Below are positions 1 through 9,385 of a stretch of DNA of 64,000 bases, piece by piece. The position numbers and the translations under genes are program-made. How positions within the stretch are numbered: the stretch's first letter is position 1; each line of letters opens with the position of its first letter. The stretch is from positions 4,898,001 to 4,962,000 of the forward strand of contig VCCP01000002.1 in assembly GCA_005765155.1 (NCBI GenBank). Reading direction: 5' to 3'. Below the pieces are notes generated by a model that worked only from the letters and a program-made list of their open reading frames with translations, made no database searches and was not told the DNA's origin. The stretch comes from Zelopaecilomyces penicillatus (taxonomy: Eukaryota > Ascomycota > Sordariomycetes > Hypocreales > Pseudodiploosporaceae).

Positions 1-2067
1 CTATGTCTGGAGTCGGGCAGCGACGGTCGCGTTTATTGATTCTTAAGTGACGGTATGTATAATATTGAACAAATACCCAGCGAATATGTCGAGACGCGCG
101 GCCAAAAGCACAGAAGAAAACATGTGACGACATATCAACATGCATGTCCATCCAGGTACTTTGTAATACGGTGATGCCTTGATTCGTGTTGTTGCAGGGG
201 TACTGCAATGAGCTGGAAAGAGCTCAAAGATTCATGGGCTTTGCTCATCTTGACGATTCCGTACTATACGTTAGGGCTATACACATAATAACTGTCCACG
301 TTTGGCAGAACATTTATATTCCTATAATTAAGCTTTTGACGGGCTGGGCTTTGTTCTAGTTAGACGTGTGGAGCACGAGAGCGTGAATTAACCTTTCTCT
401 ACTACTCGTATATCGTACGCAGCCACACACCTGCACATCGTACATCGTACCGACTACAGATTTATATTGTGAGAGATTCACAGAGATCCACAATCAAGCT
501 GAGTTGGAAAAAGGCTTGGCAGGGGCAACGACACGGTGTTGTGGCTGCTGGTGGGCGGTTTAGCAATTGACGTGTGCAAGCGATCAGACGGTCCCCCGGA
601 ACCTGGCTTGCTTGTATACGAGTGTACGTACACGGTACAATGCGTATTTGATAATCGCACCTCTTTTTTTTTTTTGGTCTGTTCAAAGTCCATCCATTCG
701 TTTTTAAAGGCCTTTTTTGCATTGACGATGATGATTTACCCACAGATCGCTCGGTTAAATCCTCACGCGTCAGTCGACTTCCCTCAGCTCGTATGTATAC
801 GAGCACAACTCGCTGGGGGGAAAGCGCATACACACAGACGCAGCCACGACAAGCAAAGCGTTTTGAACGCTACATATTGTACCTATGATATGAGGGGGGA
901 AGTGAATGCTTTTCGTAGAAAAATTACCCTGCACTCTTTACGAAAAGGACGAGGGTATTCCGCTTCACATATGCACTTGGGAGATCCCTGCTAACCCCCC
1001 CCCCTTTGCCAATTCGTTACCCTTGGGAATCCCTGGCAGACTCTCTCTTGGAAGACAATGCATACCGACAGACATACCGACATATCTTACTTGTCTACCC
1101 CTTACTTCCCGCTGGTGCCCATCGCAATGAGCGCTCTTGCGGGGCCTCACAAGGCTCTCATCTCTTGCTAAACATGGAACTCTAAATCAACACTCCGTAA
1201 GCTTAAACAAGTACCTACAACATACACCTACAATGTAGAGAGAGCCCAGCCTCAAGGGCATGTGCCTGGTTTTCCTGGGCCTCTCAGCTAATACCTAGTC
1301 AGCATGATTGGTGCCAAGTCCCAGCCCTTGCTACGTATTCCGTCCGTTTTCCCCACCCCTTCCTTGGGGCCATGTCTCGCAATTCTGCGATACGAGGACA
1401 ACAAGCCCGCATCCGGTCTAGCTCCTCTTCTCGAAACAGCGTCGTCCTTTTTCTACACACTCTTTAATTATTGTACACACCTAAGGCTTCTGAGAACCCC
1501 ACTGGCTGCTGTGGGGAGGGAGCGCGCGCCGGCCAGGTGGGAGGTAGGGAAGGGATCAGCTTCGCCTCCATGCCAAGGGCGATAATTAGGTTGTCCTGAG
1601 GGTTTCCCGCCAAGATGACGCCGTCTAGCGCTTATTGAGCATGAGGAGCCGGCACTGTGACAGCCCTGTAAGCGAGTGGGATAATGCGGTACAGTATGTA
1701 TGCAGACAGAAGGCCGAATTGTTTGATTCAAAACGGATACAAGAACTTGCTTGCCGAGCGGCGTGCTTGGCAAAGGGGGGGAGAAGGAAAATCAATGAAA
1801 TAGACTGGGTTTCGCATCACCGATCCGCCTTTTCGATGTTGGATCTTCTTCTTTCGGCCCTCTGCCATATTTTTGCGCCCAATAACCAATAGACAGACCT
1901 TTTTGTTTTCTTTATGTGCGCATTTTAAGTCTCTTTCTTTTAGTGTTCCGAGGAACCAGCTATACTTTCATTCATTGCGCGTGGTAAATCGATGATATAC
2001 TCGTGAAAGGTTACAACCGGAACGACGCCGGCCCCGAAAAAGCGCACGGCATCCGTCCCCGTCGAAG
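1..2067. other. gene-free stretch at window start
   Basis: No open frame here looks coding. The frames present are short, often lack ATG, and show no domain or splice structure. A T-tract lies at about 663-676 and a G-rich, pyrimidine-mixed stretch precedes the first gene. The last few hundred bases (about 1700-2067) are probably the promoter and 5' leader of the PGAP4-like gene. The first few hundred bases may hold the 3' flank of a gene outside the window, but nothing shows it. Confidence 0.5.
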
Positions 2068-3420
2068 ATGATTATGATGCCACGAAGCTTCTCACAGTCG
2101 CAGCGACTAGGTGGTGTCTTCGACTCCCGAATTCTTAGTGCGATCCTTGGCCTGGTCTGGTTATCGCTGTTCCTCTATTTTCGCAAAGTATCCTACTTCG
2201 ATCCGTCGTCTGCCTTTTTTCGCTACGATGATGCCTACCGGCCATTGTACTCCGACGTCCGAGAGAAGGATGCCGATCGGTTCCTCGCCGCCATCGACGA
2301 CAGCTTCAAGTCTATCCCTGAGACGTCGCCTAAGTTTAGACTAAAGGCAAGCGACGGCAAGTCGCAACACGGAGATGCCGGCAAGGTTCCCTTTTGTTTG
2401 GGCATTCCGACCCTGCGACGGGAGCAGGGCCAGTATGTCTCAAGGACAGTCGCTTCGCTGGTTGATTCGTTGACGGCGGAGGAGCGCGAGCTGTTGCACA
2501 TTGTCATACTCATGTCCGACGACGACCCTACGGCGAACACGGCATTTGGGCAGACCTGGTTGCATGCCCTCGTCGACTCTGTGCTGGTTCACGAAGGTGC
2601 CGACGCCTCTCTCGTGGCCAAGAACAACTACCAGACGATACCCAAGCTCCCTGCAAACACGCCGCGAGATGAGCATGTCCGTCGAGACTACGTCGCCATG
2701 GTCGCAGCCTGTCGCAAGAGAAACGCCGAATACTTTATCCTCGTTGAGGATGACATCATCGCCGCCCGCGGCTGGCTGGGCCGACTGCGCACCGCTCTGC
2801 CCGAAGTCAACGCCGGCGTCACCTCCTCCAGCAAAGCGGACTGGCTGTACCTGCGACTCTTCTACTCGGAAATCTACCTGGGCTGGAACTCAGAAGAGTG
2901 GTTCACGTACGCTCGCAACATTGTGTTCGTCTACGTTGCCGCCACGGCCATCCTAATTGCCATCCGACGTATTCAAAGCGGTCCAACCCCATTGCCTCTG
3001 AAAGACCACACGCAGAAAACCACGTCAAGACCCTCCCGCTTCATGCCAATATCCATTTTCATTTTCTGGATCCCCGCCTTCATCGTGCTGTACTTTAGAG
3101 CTGGCCGGCTTGTCGTAAGCCCACTGAGCACGGGTGTCCAAGAGATGCCGCGCTACGGATGCTGCAGCCAGGGGCTCGTCATGCCCGCTCGGCATTTCGA
3201 GATACTCGAAAAGGACCTTCTGACCCCACCGTTTGACGTGCCGGCCGACTCGACGATTGAGCTGACGGCAGAGCGAAGGGGGCTGGCCAAGTGGGCGTTG
3301 GTGCCCAGCGTTTTCCAGCATGTGGGCGTTAGGGGCTCCTCCATCAAGGGCGCGACGAGGAAGTTGACGTGGAACTTTAGCTTTGAGAGAGTTTTTGGAA
3401 ACGGCCACGATGAATCTTGA
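2068..3420 (+). CDS. PGAP4-like GPI-glycan glycosyltransferase, Golgi membrane
   Basis: Intronless, 450 aa. It resembles the PGAP4/TMEM246 family, which adds GalNAc as a side chain to GPI anchors in the Golgi of animals; fungal members are usually annotated as integral membrane proteins. Seen here: an N-terminal signal anchor at about residues 22-39, a GT-A-like region with the acidic EDD motif at 227-229 (within VEDDII) that would bind metal and nucleotide sugar, and two further hydrophobic segments at about 284-299 and 326-344 placed inside the catalytic region. Such tandem internal helices are the hallmark of PGAP4. The C-terminal part keeps the YGCCSQG...MPARHFE block. The start at 2068 has a second ATG two codons later. 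The donor and acceptor used in fungi are an inference, so a broader GT-A glycosyltransferase role is possible. Confidence 0.8.
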   Translation: MIMMPRSFSQSQRLGGVFDSRILSAILGLVWLSLFLYFRKVSYFDPSSAFFRYDDAYRPLYSDVREKDADRFLAAIDDSFKSIPETSPKFRLKASDGKSQHGDAGKVPFCLGIPTLRREQGQYVSRTVASLVDSLTAEERELLHIVILMSDDDPTANTAFGQTWLHALVDSVLVHEGADASLVAKNNYQTIPKLPANTPRDEHVRRDYVAMVAACRKRNAEYFILVEDDIIAARGWLGRLRTALPEVNAGVTSSSKADWLYLRLFYSEIYLGWNSEEWFTYARNIVFVYVAATAILIAIRRIQSGPTPLPLKDHTQKTTSRPSRFMPISIFIFWIPAFIVLYFRAGRLVVSPLSTGVQEMPRYGCCSQGLVMPARHFEILEKDLLTPPFDVPADSTIELTAERRGLAKWALVPSVFQHVGVRGSSIKGATRKLTWNFSFERVFGNGHDES

Positions 3421-4001
3421 GACAAAAAAGAAAAGTCAGATTCTGGGCGTGTGTAATTGATAAGTGGTGTGGTGATTATTTAGCGAAGCGTTGTCTTTTT
3501 ATTAACCAGCATATATATACCAAGATGCATATATACGAAGAGGTATACACACATATAAACGAAGAAATATACAGAATCATCTACATATTAGCCTTTTTAA
3601 ACACATCTGTAACTGCAATTTCCAGCCATGCATTGTGTGAACATGTCTGCAGATGAATCTTTTTTTATTGTGTCACACCAGCCTGCTTTGTAACACGGCA
3701 ATTCTGGCTGTAGGATTTCAGCCCTGGGACGCTAGTTTAAAACCAGGATGACTTAGATTTGCCATTATAGCGCTCTCAACCGTGCCGACATGCAGCCTCC
3801 CTGGAAAGACGGGTTGCATTTGCAGGCTTTTGGTTGAGATTCAGCCCTGTAGACTTTTTGTGTGGGATGGACATTGTTTTTCCATTTATCCATTTATCCC
3901 ACTCTGGGCTCAAATTTGGTATAAGACGGCTCAACCGCGCCGCACCTTTGCAAGATAGATCAAACAATTGATTGATTGTCCCCCCAAAACAGCAAATAGC
4001 T
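3421..4001. other. intergenic, 3' end of PGAP4-like gene and carboxylesterase promoter
   Basis: No gene is seen. An AT-rich ATATATAC-type stretch at about 3510-3590 follows the upstream stop and may hold its polyadenylation signals. The remainder should be the carboxylesterase promoter and leader. Confidence 0.5.
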
Positions 4002-5720
4002 ATGCGAATCCAGCTGACCCTGGCTGCGCTCTTGGCCTGTGGCGCCAACAGGTGGGCCAATGCTGACAATATCATCAACAACAACGGCAAATGCAACCTC
4101 TCGCGATATCTTACGGTAAAAACCTCAAACGGTCTAATTCACGGCCACCAGGCACCCGGAACAAACTGCGTAGGAGAATACCTAGGCATTCCGTACGCAA
4201 AATCTCCCGTCGGCAACCTGCGATTCGCGGCACCCCAGAAAATCGACACCAAGAAACACCATGAGGCAGCTCGCTTTGGGTACGACTGCGTGCTGCCGAC
4301 GTCAAAACCGGTCAATTATCCCAACATGACGGCGCAGGCGTCGCGGATCTTGGATTTCTTTACGGCATCGGCCGGCACAGAGCAGAGCGAGGATTGTCTC
4401 ACGCTGAATATCTGGTCTAGGCCGACTTTGAGCTGTGAGGGGGGAAAGAAGCCCGTGATTGTATACTTTTACGGTGGACGTAAGTTGCGAAATGGTTACA
4501 GACTTATTACCATCATGTTGCCAATTGGCATATTACAGCTATTGTCTAATTACGCTGCATAGTTTGCTGACACTCAAGTTCTAGGTTTCACCCTTGGAAA
4601 CACCAACAGCCCGTTCTATAACGGCAAATACTTTGCCGAAGCAGAGGACGTCATTGTAGTCACGGTAAACTACCGCCTCAACATATTCGGCTTCCCCGGT
4701 GCTCCTGGTGGACCTCAGAATCTCGGCCTCCGCGACCAGCGCGCCGCCGTGGAGTGGATCCGCGATAACATCCACAACTTCGGGGGCTCCAGGTCCAAGA
4801 TCACAATCGCCGGACAGTCCTCGGGCGGCGTGGGCGTCGACTATTGGTCCTACGCATATCGACGAGACCCCATCGCCAATGGCATCATTGCCCCTTCTGG
4901 AAACGCATTTAGCTTTCCCCTCAACGCGCCTGATGTGCCGGAGAAGAACTGGAACATTGCCGTCACGGCCGTGGGCTGCAAAGATGCTGGGGATGTCATG
5001 GCCTGTATGCGCAAGGTGCCCTGGCAGGACCTCAAGGCAGCCGCAGGCTCCGTCAAGCCCGTCCGCAGCAGCAGTGTTCTCCGCTCGATCCCGGCCTTTT
5101 ACCCGGTGGCAGACGGTGAGCTTGTCTTTGCCGATTACGCCAAGCTGACGGCAGAGGGCAAGTTTGCCAGGCTGCCTGTACTCATGGGCAACAATCACAA
5201 CGAGGACGGCTACTACCGCATCCCGGCCTTTGCCAACGGCGTCGTGCCCACAGACGAGCAGGTCCGGACCTTTCTCCTCGAGTCCTTCACCTGCCCGGCG
5301 TCCTTCCAGGCGGCGGCGCGTCGTGCCCACGGCGTACCTGCGTGGGTGTATCGATACATGGCCGACTGGGACAACACACGGCTGTTCCCAACCAGCGGCG
5401 CGTACCACGGCGTGGATATGCACATGATATTCGGCGCGTCGCGGGACGTCAGCGGCCTTCCCACATCGGCTGACCAGAGGAAGATGACGGCGCTGATGCA
5501 GCGCGCATGGAGCTCGTTCAGCGACGATCCCTGGGCTGGGCTGACGACTCGGCTGGGCTGGCCCCGGTTTGACCGGGCTGCAAAGACATTGGCCGTGTTG
5601 GGTGAGGGGAACAGACCCAGGCTGAAGTTGACGAGGCCGTCGGAATATGATGAGGCCTGTTCGACGGTTACGTTAGGTGCGTTGGCAACAAAGGCACCGA
5701 CGACTCCAAGGGGTGTGTAG
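4002..5720 (+). CDS. secreted type-B carboxylesterase/lipase
   Basis: Two exons, 4002-4479 and 4585-5720 (intron 105 bases, GTAAGT...TCTAG, phase 1), give 537 aa. It is an alpha/beta-hydrolase of the carboxylesterase type-B family, which hydrolyses carboxylic ester or lipid substrates. A signal peptide covers about residues 1-21 (MRIQL...WANA), so it is likely secreted. The N-terminal family blocks EYLGIPYAKSP and SEDCLTLNIW are present. The nucleophile elbow reads GQSSGG with Ser238, and a catalytic His is expected in YHGVDMHMIFG near the C-terminus. ATG 4002 was chosen over the upstream in-frame ATG at 3972 because it starts directly at the signal peptide. Odd points: the oxyanion segment reads YGGRFTLG rather than the usual GGGF, and the elbow is GQSSG rather than GESAG. 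The substrate is unknown. Confidence 0.88.
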
Positions 5721-7194
5721 GTAGTTTGTGTGTCATGTATGTGTCATGTATTATGTATGTATTCGGGTAATGACCGCTGGATGAGGCTTCCCTTCAATGC
5801 CGAGTATTCGCATTGCCTAGACCCTCGGATGGCGGATGGCCGGTTGGCTCGTTATAAACGATCAATAGTCGGTGATGATGAAATCTAAATCATGGAAAGT
5901 TGGTTGGCTGACCCAGTGATTACACACATTATTGGGATCGCCTAATTCTACAGGCAGTTTCAGTGCTAATTTGAAGTTTCCAGCGTCATGCGAGGGGTGT
6001 TATAGCGGTCACTCCACCATTTACAGCCAATTGGTTCGCTGTAACCTGCCCACTGTACAAATCTCGCTAGCGTCTGGCCCTAGGTTGAGCTTGATATTGA
6101 GAACCAATTTCTAAATCAACGCCGCACTCTGGTAAGCATTATCCAATACTCTATTCTTGGCCCGTTGGCCTTGACACTGCCGGAATGAACCATTTTGGCG
6201 TCTGTGGTTATGCCACAAATAAGTATCAGCGCTGACACTTTGCTAGAAAGGGTCTCGGCAGTTATGAATCCAATGTCCGTACATGGATAGCCCTATCCTA
6301 CCTATGTTGCCCAACGGTTACAAACGGCCGCAAGAACGGCATGGCACACCAGGGTCTGTCTATCTAAGTCCGGGGACAAGATCATTCGGAAATAACTACA
6401 ATTAGGCTTATACGAGAACATGCAGAGATTCTGTGACTTTCTTAAGAGCAAGACTCTACTTCAATAATCAAAGTGGCAGATTCACATACCATGTTGAAAA
6501 GGCAGGTGTTTGGCATGATGAGGCTACTCAGATCTGGCGAAAACCAACAAATATAATGGCTGATGATACCTTGCAACACTATCTTGGTAGTGCAATACTT
6601 TTCTTATTTTGATACTTCTCATCTCTCGCTAACGCTGCCTCTCATGATGGAAGAAATTGAATCTATAAGGCCACATTATTAGACCGTGGTTTCCAGCAAC
6701 AAGAATTTTGCTGATGTACTTAATTCGTAGAGAAGCAGTACATGGCATAACCGATATCGGCTTTTACATCATCCCACCCACAACAAACACCCGCATGACA
6801 GGTGCCACACGTCCATTTGAGACGGTTGATAATGATGAAGTTTATATCAAATTGTCAATGGCTTGGATGTAGACAAGGTGGTGCCCTCGCGGCAAGTACC
6901 TCGCGGCAAGTAATTCACTTGCATCACATGGACTTTAGTTGTGACGAGAGAGCTCAACGTAAGGAGTCAGTATCATCCACGAATAAAGCTAAGAAAGAAA
7001 ATGTGTTTTCTCTTACAAAGTACACATTCTCATTGCATCTTGCTTCAGCGCTCGAGGTTTTGCGCTGTGAGTATCGACAATAATATTCCCAGCAGATGAG
7101 CAAGCTTGTCAATATGCATTATCTATAGACACTTTCCACAACAAGCAGGCCTCAAAAAAGATCTTTAATGAATTACAGAAAATACATCAGCCCT
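5721..7194. other. gene-free stretch upstream of THI5
   Basis: No coding frame is supported; the few open stretches are under 95 codons with no recognisable domain. Base composition is more AT-rich than in the neighbouring genes, as in old non-coding or decayed sequence, but no transposon protein or terminal repeat can be recognised. The last part leads into the THI5 promoter. Confidence 0.45.
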
Positions 7195-7240
7195 GCTTTA
7201 GCCGTTGACTTTATAATCCCCGGCTACTGAAGGCTAAAGC
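7195..7240 (+). promoter_or_regulatory. inverted repeat flanking a TATA-like box, THI5 promoter
   Basis: Nine-base arms GCTTTAGCC (7195-7203) and GGCTAAAGC (7232-7240) are perfect inverted repeats, and a TATA-like TTATAAT (7211-7217) lies between them. The site is some 210 bases before the distal 5' splice site of the THI5 leader, and no ATG occurs from 7241 to 7480, so a transcription start shortly after it is plausible. A role as a transcription-factor dyad is an inference. Confidence 0.4.
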
Positions 7241-7454
7241 CCGCTGCAACTCCACAGGACTTGGCCATTCAAGGTTCATTGTGGAGATTGTATTTCTTGT
7301 TGGGGGTGAGGGGTCACGTCATTGCTGCTTCCCAGATATCCCTCTCTTTCAAACATCCCACAAACAACTCACAAAAGTTGCCTTTATTGTTGATTCAACC
7401 ATCTATTCTCCTTAGTCAATTCAAATCCTCCCACGTCAGACCCGTTTTCGGTAC

Positions 7455-7472
7455 GAGGCTTTTTAAAGCCTC
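7455..7472 (+). promoter_or_regulatory. hairpin beside the distal 5' splice site
   Basis: GAGGCTTT (7455-7462) and AAAGCCTC (7465-7472) form a perfect 8-base-pair stem with a two-base centre, so in RNA the loop must open slightly. The stem begins at intron position +5 of the distal GTACGA donor and could mask positions that pair with U1/U6 snRNA. The effect on splice choice is an inference. Confidence 0.45.
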
Positions 7473-7480
7473 AAGGAGCC

Positions 7481-7517
7481 ATGAAACCTATCGCAATGGA
7501 AATATCTTCAGATCGAG
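7481..7517 (+). promoter_or_regulatory. uORF in the THI5 leader
   Basis: ATG at 7481 opens a frame beginning MKPIAMEISSDR. When the proximal splice 7517/7828 is used, the frame continues across the junction and stops at TAA 7863-7865, 14 bases inside the THI5 coding sequence and out of frame with it, giving a 24-codon peptide. If the intron is kept, the same frame runs to 7714. Either form should lower THI5 translation. The coordinates given are the part before the splice junction. The peptide itself probably has no role. Confidence 0.65.
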
Positions 7518-7688
7518 GTAAAGTTGGACTGAGAATGCAACCGGGTGTTCAGTTTTCCAAACCACAAGTAGCCGCTCTTCTACGTCAAACGTCTCCTTTC
7601 ATTGTGCCTCTCTCTTCCCTTTCCCCCTCTAGACATCTGAGGGGAGGATGGAGGGGGGGAGTTACTGCAAAGGAGCTCGCGTGGATTG

Positions 7689-7767
7689 AGCGGCTTCGGG
7701 GCGAGGAAAACTGATCTGAGAAATACCGGCGAACTTGATCTGGATAATACCAGCGAAAGGATCTGCT
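7689..7767 (+). promoter_or_regulatory. TPP (THI-box) riboswitch aptamer
   Basis: The core motifs of the eukaryotic thiamine-pyrophosphate aptamer are present: CTGAGA (7716-7721), then AACTTGATCTGGATAATACC and CAGCGAAAGG up to 7760. P5 is formed by CTGG/CCAG around ATAATA (7740-7753). P1 can be drawn between AGCGGCTTC (7689-7697) and GGATCTGCT (7759-7767) with one mismatch and two G-U pairs, followed on the 5' side by GGGGC. P2/P3 is short and was not resolved with confidence. It lies inside the leader intron of THI5, as in Neurospora and Aspergillus thiamine genes, and would bind TPP to steer splicing. The aptamer call itself is very firm. Confidence 0.95.
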
Positions 7768-7851
7768 TCTTGGGACTTTCCCATCCCCCAAGTCAAATTT
7801 TTGTGTGGGAATAACTAACCCCCGCAGCGCTCTGCTTGATCATTATTCAAG

Positions 7852-9103
7852 ATGTCGACGGATAAGATCACCTTCTTGACGAACTGGTCAGACTGGTTTT
7901 CTATTCTGTTACTTTTCTTTTTCTTGAGAGAAACAAGAAAGAACTGACTTTTGTTTTGTTAGGCACGCCACTGCGTACCATGCGCCGCTCTATCTCGCTC
8001 AATCGAAGGGCTTCTTCGCGGAAGAAGGCATCAAGGTCGCTCTACTTGAGCCCAATGACCCTAGCGTATGGATATTCATTGTGTCATTACTGTGAAAGGC
8101 GAGCTGACTCTTTTGATTCATTCCAGGACGTCACCGAAATCATCGGCTCTGGAAAAGTAGATCTAGGTTTCAAGGCCATGATCCATACACTCGCTGTAAG
8201 TGCTACTGTAGCTGCTTATACCTGCGCCAGACATAATTTCATCTCTGAACAATTTGCTTACCTCGTCGTTTTCACTACTAGGCCAAGGCTCGCAACTTCC
8301 CGGTCCTTTCCGTTGGCAGCTTGCTAGATGAGCCATTTACTGGTGTCATCTACCTCAAGGAGTCTGGAATCACGACCGACTTCCGCTCTCTCAAGGGCAA
8401 ACGCATCGGCTACGTCGGCGAGTTCGGCAAGATCCAAATCGACGAGCTGACTTCGCACTATGGCCTCTCGCCCGCCGACTACACCGCCGTCCGCTGCGGC
8501 ATGAACGTCTCCAAAGCCATCATCCGCGGCGAAATTGACGCAGGCATCGGCCTCGAAAACGTGCAAATGGTCGAGCTCGAGGAGTGGCTCGACGCCCAGG
8601 GCCGGCTCAAGACAGATGTCCAGATGTTGCGCATTGATGAGCTCGCCGAGCTGGGCTGCTGCTGTTTCTGCTCCATCTTGTACATTGGAAATGAGACTTT
8701 CATCGCGCAGAACCCAGACAAAGTGCGCGCCTTCTTGAAAGCCGTAAAGAGAGCGACTGACTTTGTGCTCGCCGAGCCTGATAAGGCGTGGGCTGAGTAT
8801 GTTGACTTCAAGCCAGCGATGGGCACGGAGCTCAACCACAAGATGTTTGAGCGTAGCTTTGCTTACTTCTCCAAGGATTTGAAGAACGTCCAGCGCGACT
8901 GGGACAAGGTTACCAGGTACGGCCAAAGACTCAATGTTTTGGCCGCTGACTTCAAGCCCAACTATACCAACGAGTTTCTCGACTGGGCTCTCGACGCCGA
9001 CTCCAAGGACCCTGTCGGTGACCAGAAGCGCATGGTTGAACTGCAGCGTGGCATTGCAGCCAACGGCGGTTTTCAAAGACTCCAAGCCACCGCTGAGGTT
9101 TGA
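7852..9103 (+). CDS. THI5: 4-amino-5-hydroxymethyl-2-methylpyrimidine phosphate synthase
   Basis: Four exons, 7852-7886, 7963-8065, 8127-8195 and 8282-9103, encode 342 aa (yeast Thi5p is 340). The enzyme makes the pyrimidine half of thiamine from PLP and a histidine taken from its own active site, so each molecule turns over once. Key residues fall exactly at the yeast numbering: Lys62 (PLP anchor), His66 (the consumed histidine) and the iron-binding CCCFC at 195-199. The NMT1/THI5-like periplasmic-binding fold covers the whole protein. Introns are 76, 61 and 86 bases; the first donor, GTCAGA, is weak. Expression should be controlled by the TPP riboswitch in the leader. A Zn2Cys6 regulator lies convergently downstream. 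Confidence 0.96.
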
Positions 9104-9385
9104 TGTTCGGCAACAACGCTACTTGGTTCGGCTGTTGCGCACTCACTGGTTAGTGGACAATGGGAAGCCCTCTACATCTGGGACTTTGGTTTCTTGTATT
9201 GAAGTCTATCACGCTCATTCTAAGATCATGCCACTCATTAAGACTATATAAAATGAAATAGCAAACAGAAAAGCTCGAGACATCTATATGATGGCTCAAT
9301 TGAGAGAAAAACCCCTGTCCATTCAATGAAGCCCCCGAAACCTTGTGAATGTGGATGTGAAGTTCAACTTCACCTAATTGTCCCA
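9104..9385. other. convergent 3' flanks of THI5 and Zn2Cys6 gene
   Basis: A 282-base tail-to-tail interval with no gene. The two transcripts probably approach or overlap each other here. Confidence 0.5.

Larger units (their letters stand above)
7451..7827 (+). promoter_or_regulatory. alternatively spliced 5'-leader intron of THI5
   Basis: One 3' splice site (CTAAC at 7815-7819, CAG ending at 7827) can pair with two 5' splice sites: a distal GTACGA at 7451 and a proximal GTAAAG at 7518. Distal splicing leaves a leader with no upstream ATG from 7241 to the THI5 start, so translation can proceed. Proximal splicing keeps ATGs at 7481 and 7496 and creates an uORF across the THI5 start. This matches the Neurospora crassa NMT1 arrangement, where TPP shifts splicing to the proximal site and shuts the gene off. 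The splice sites are predicted from sequence; usage has not been shown for this locus. Confidence 0.82.

Noticed and set aside
5721..7194. Decayed transposon upstream of THI5
   Set aside because: The AT-rich composition hints at decay, but no transposase remnant, long terminal repeat or target duplication could be recognised.
8324..9085. Long minus-strand frames opposite THI5, the carboxylesterase and the FAD oxidase
   Set aside because: They are mirror frames of real, codon-biased genes and encode no recognisable protein.
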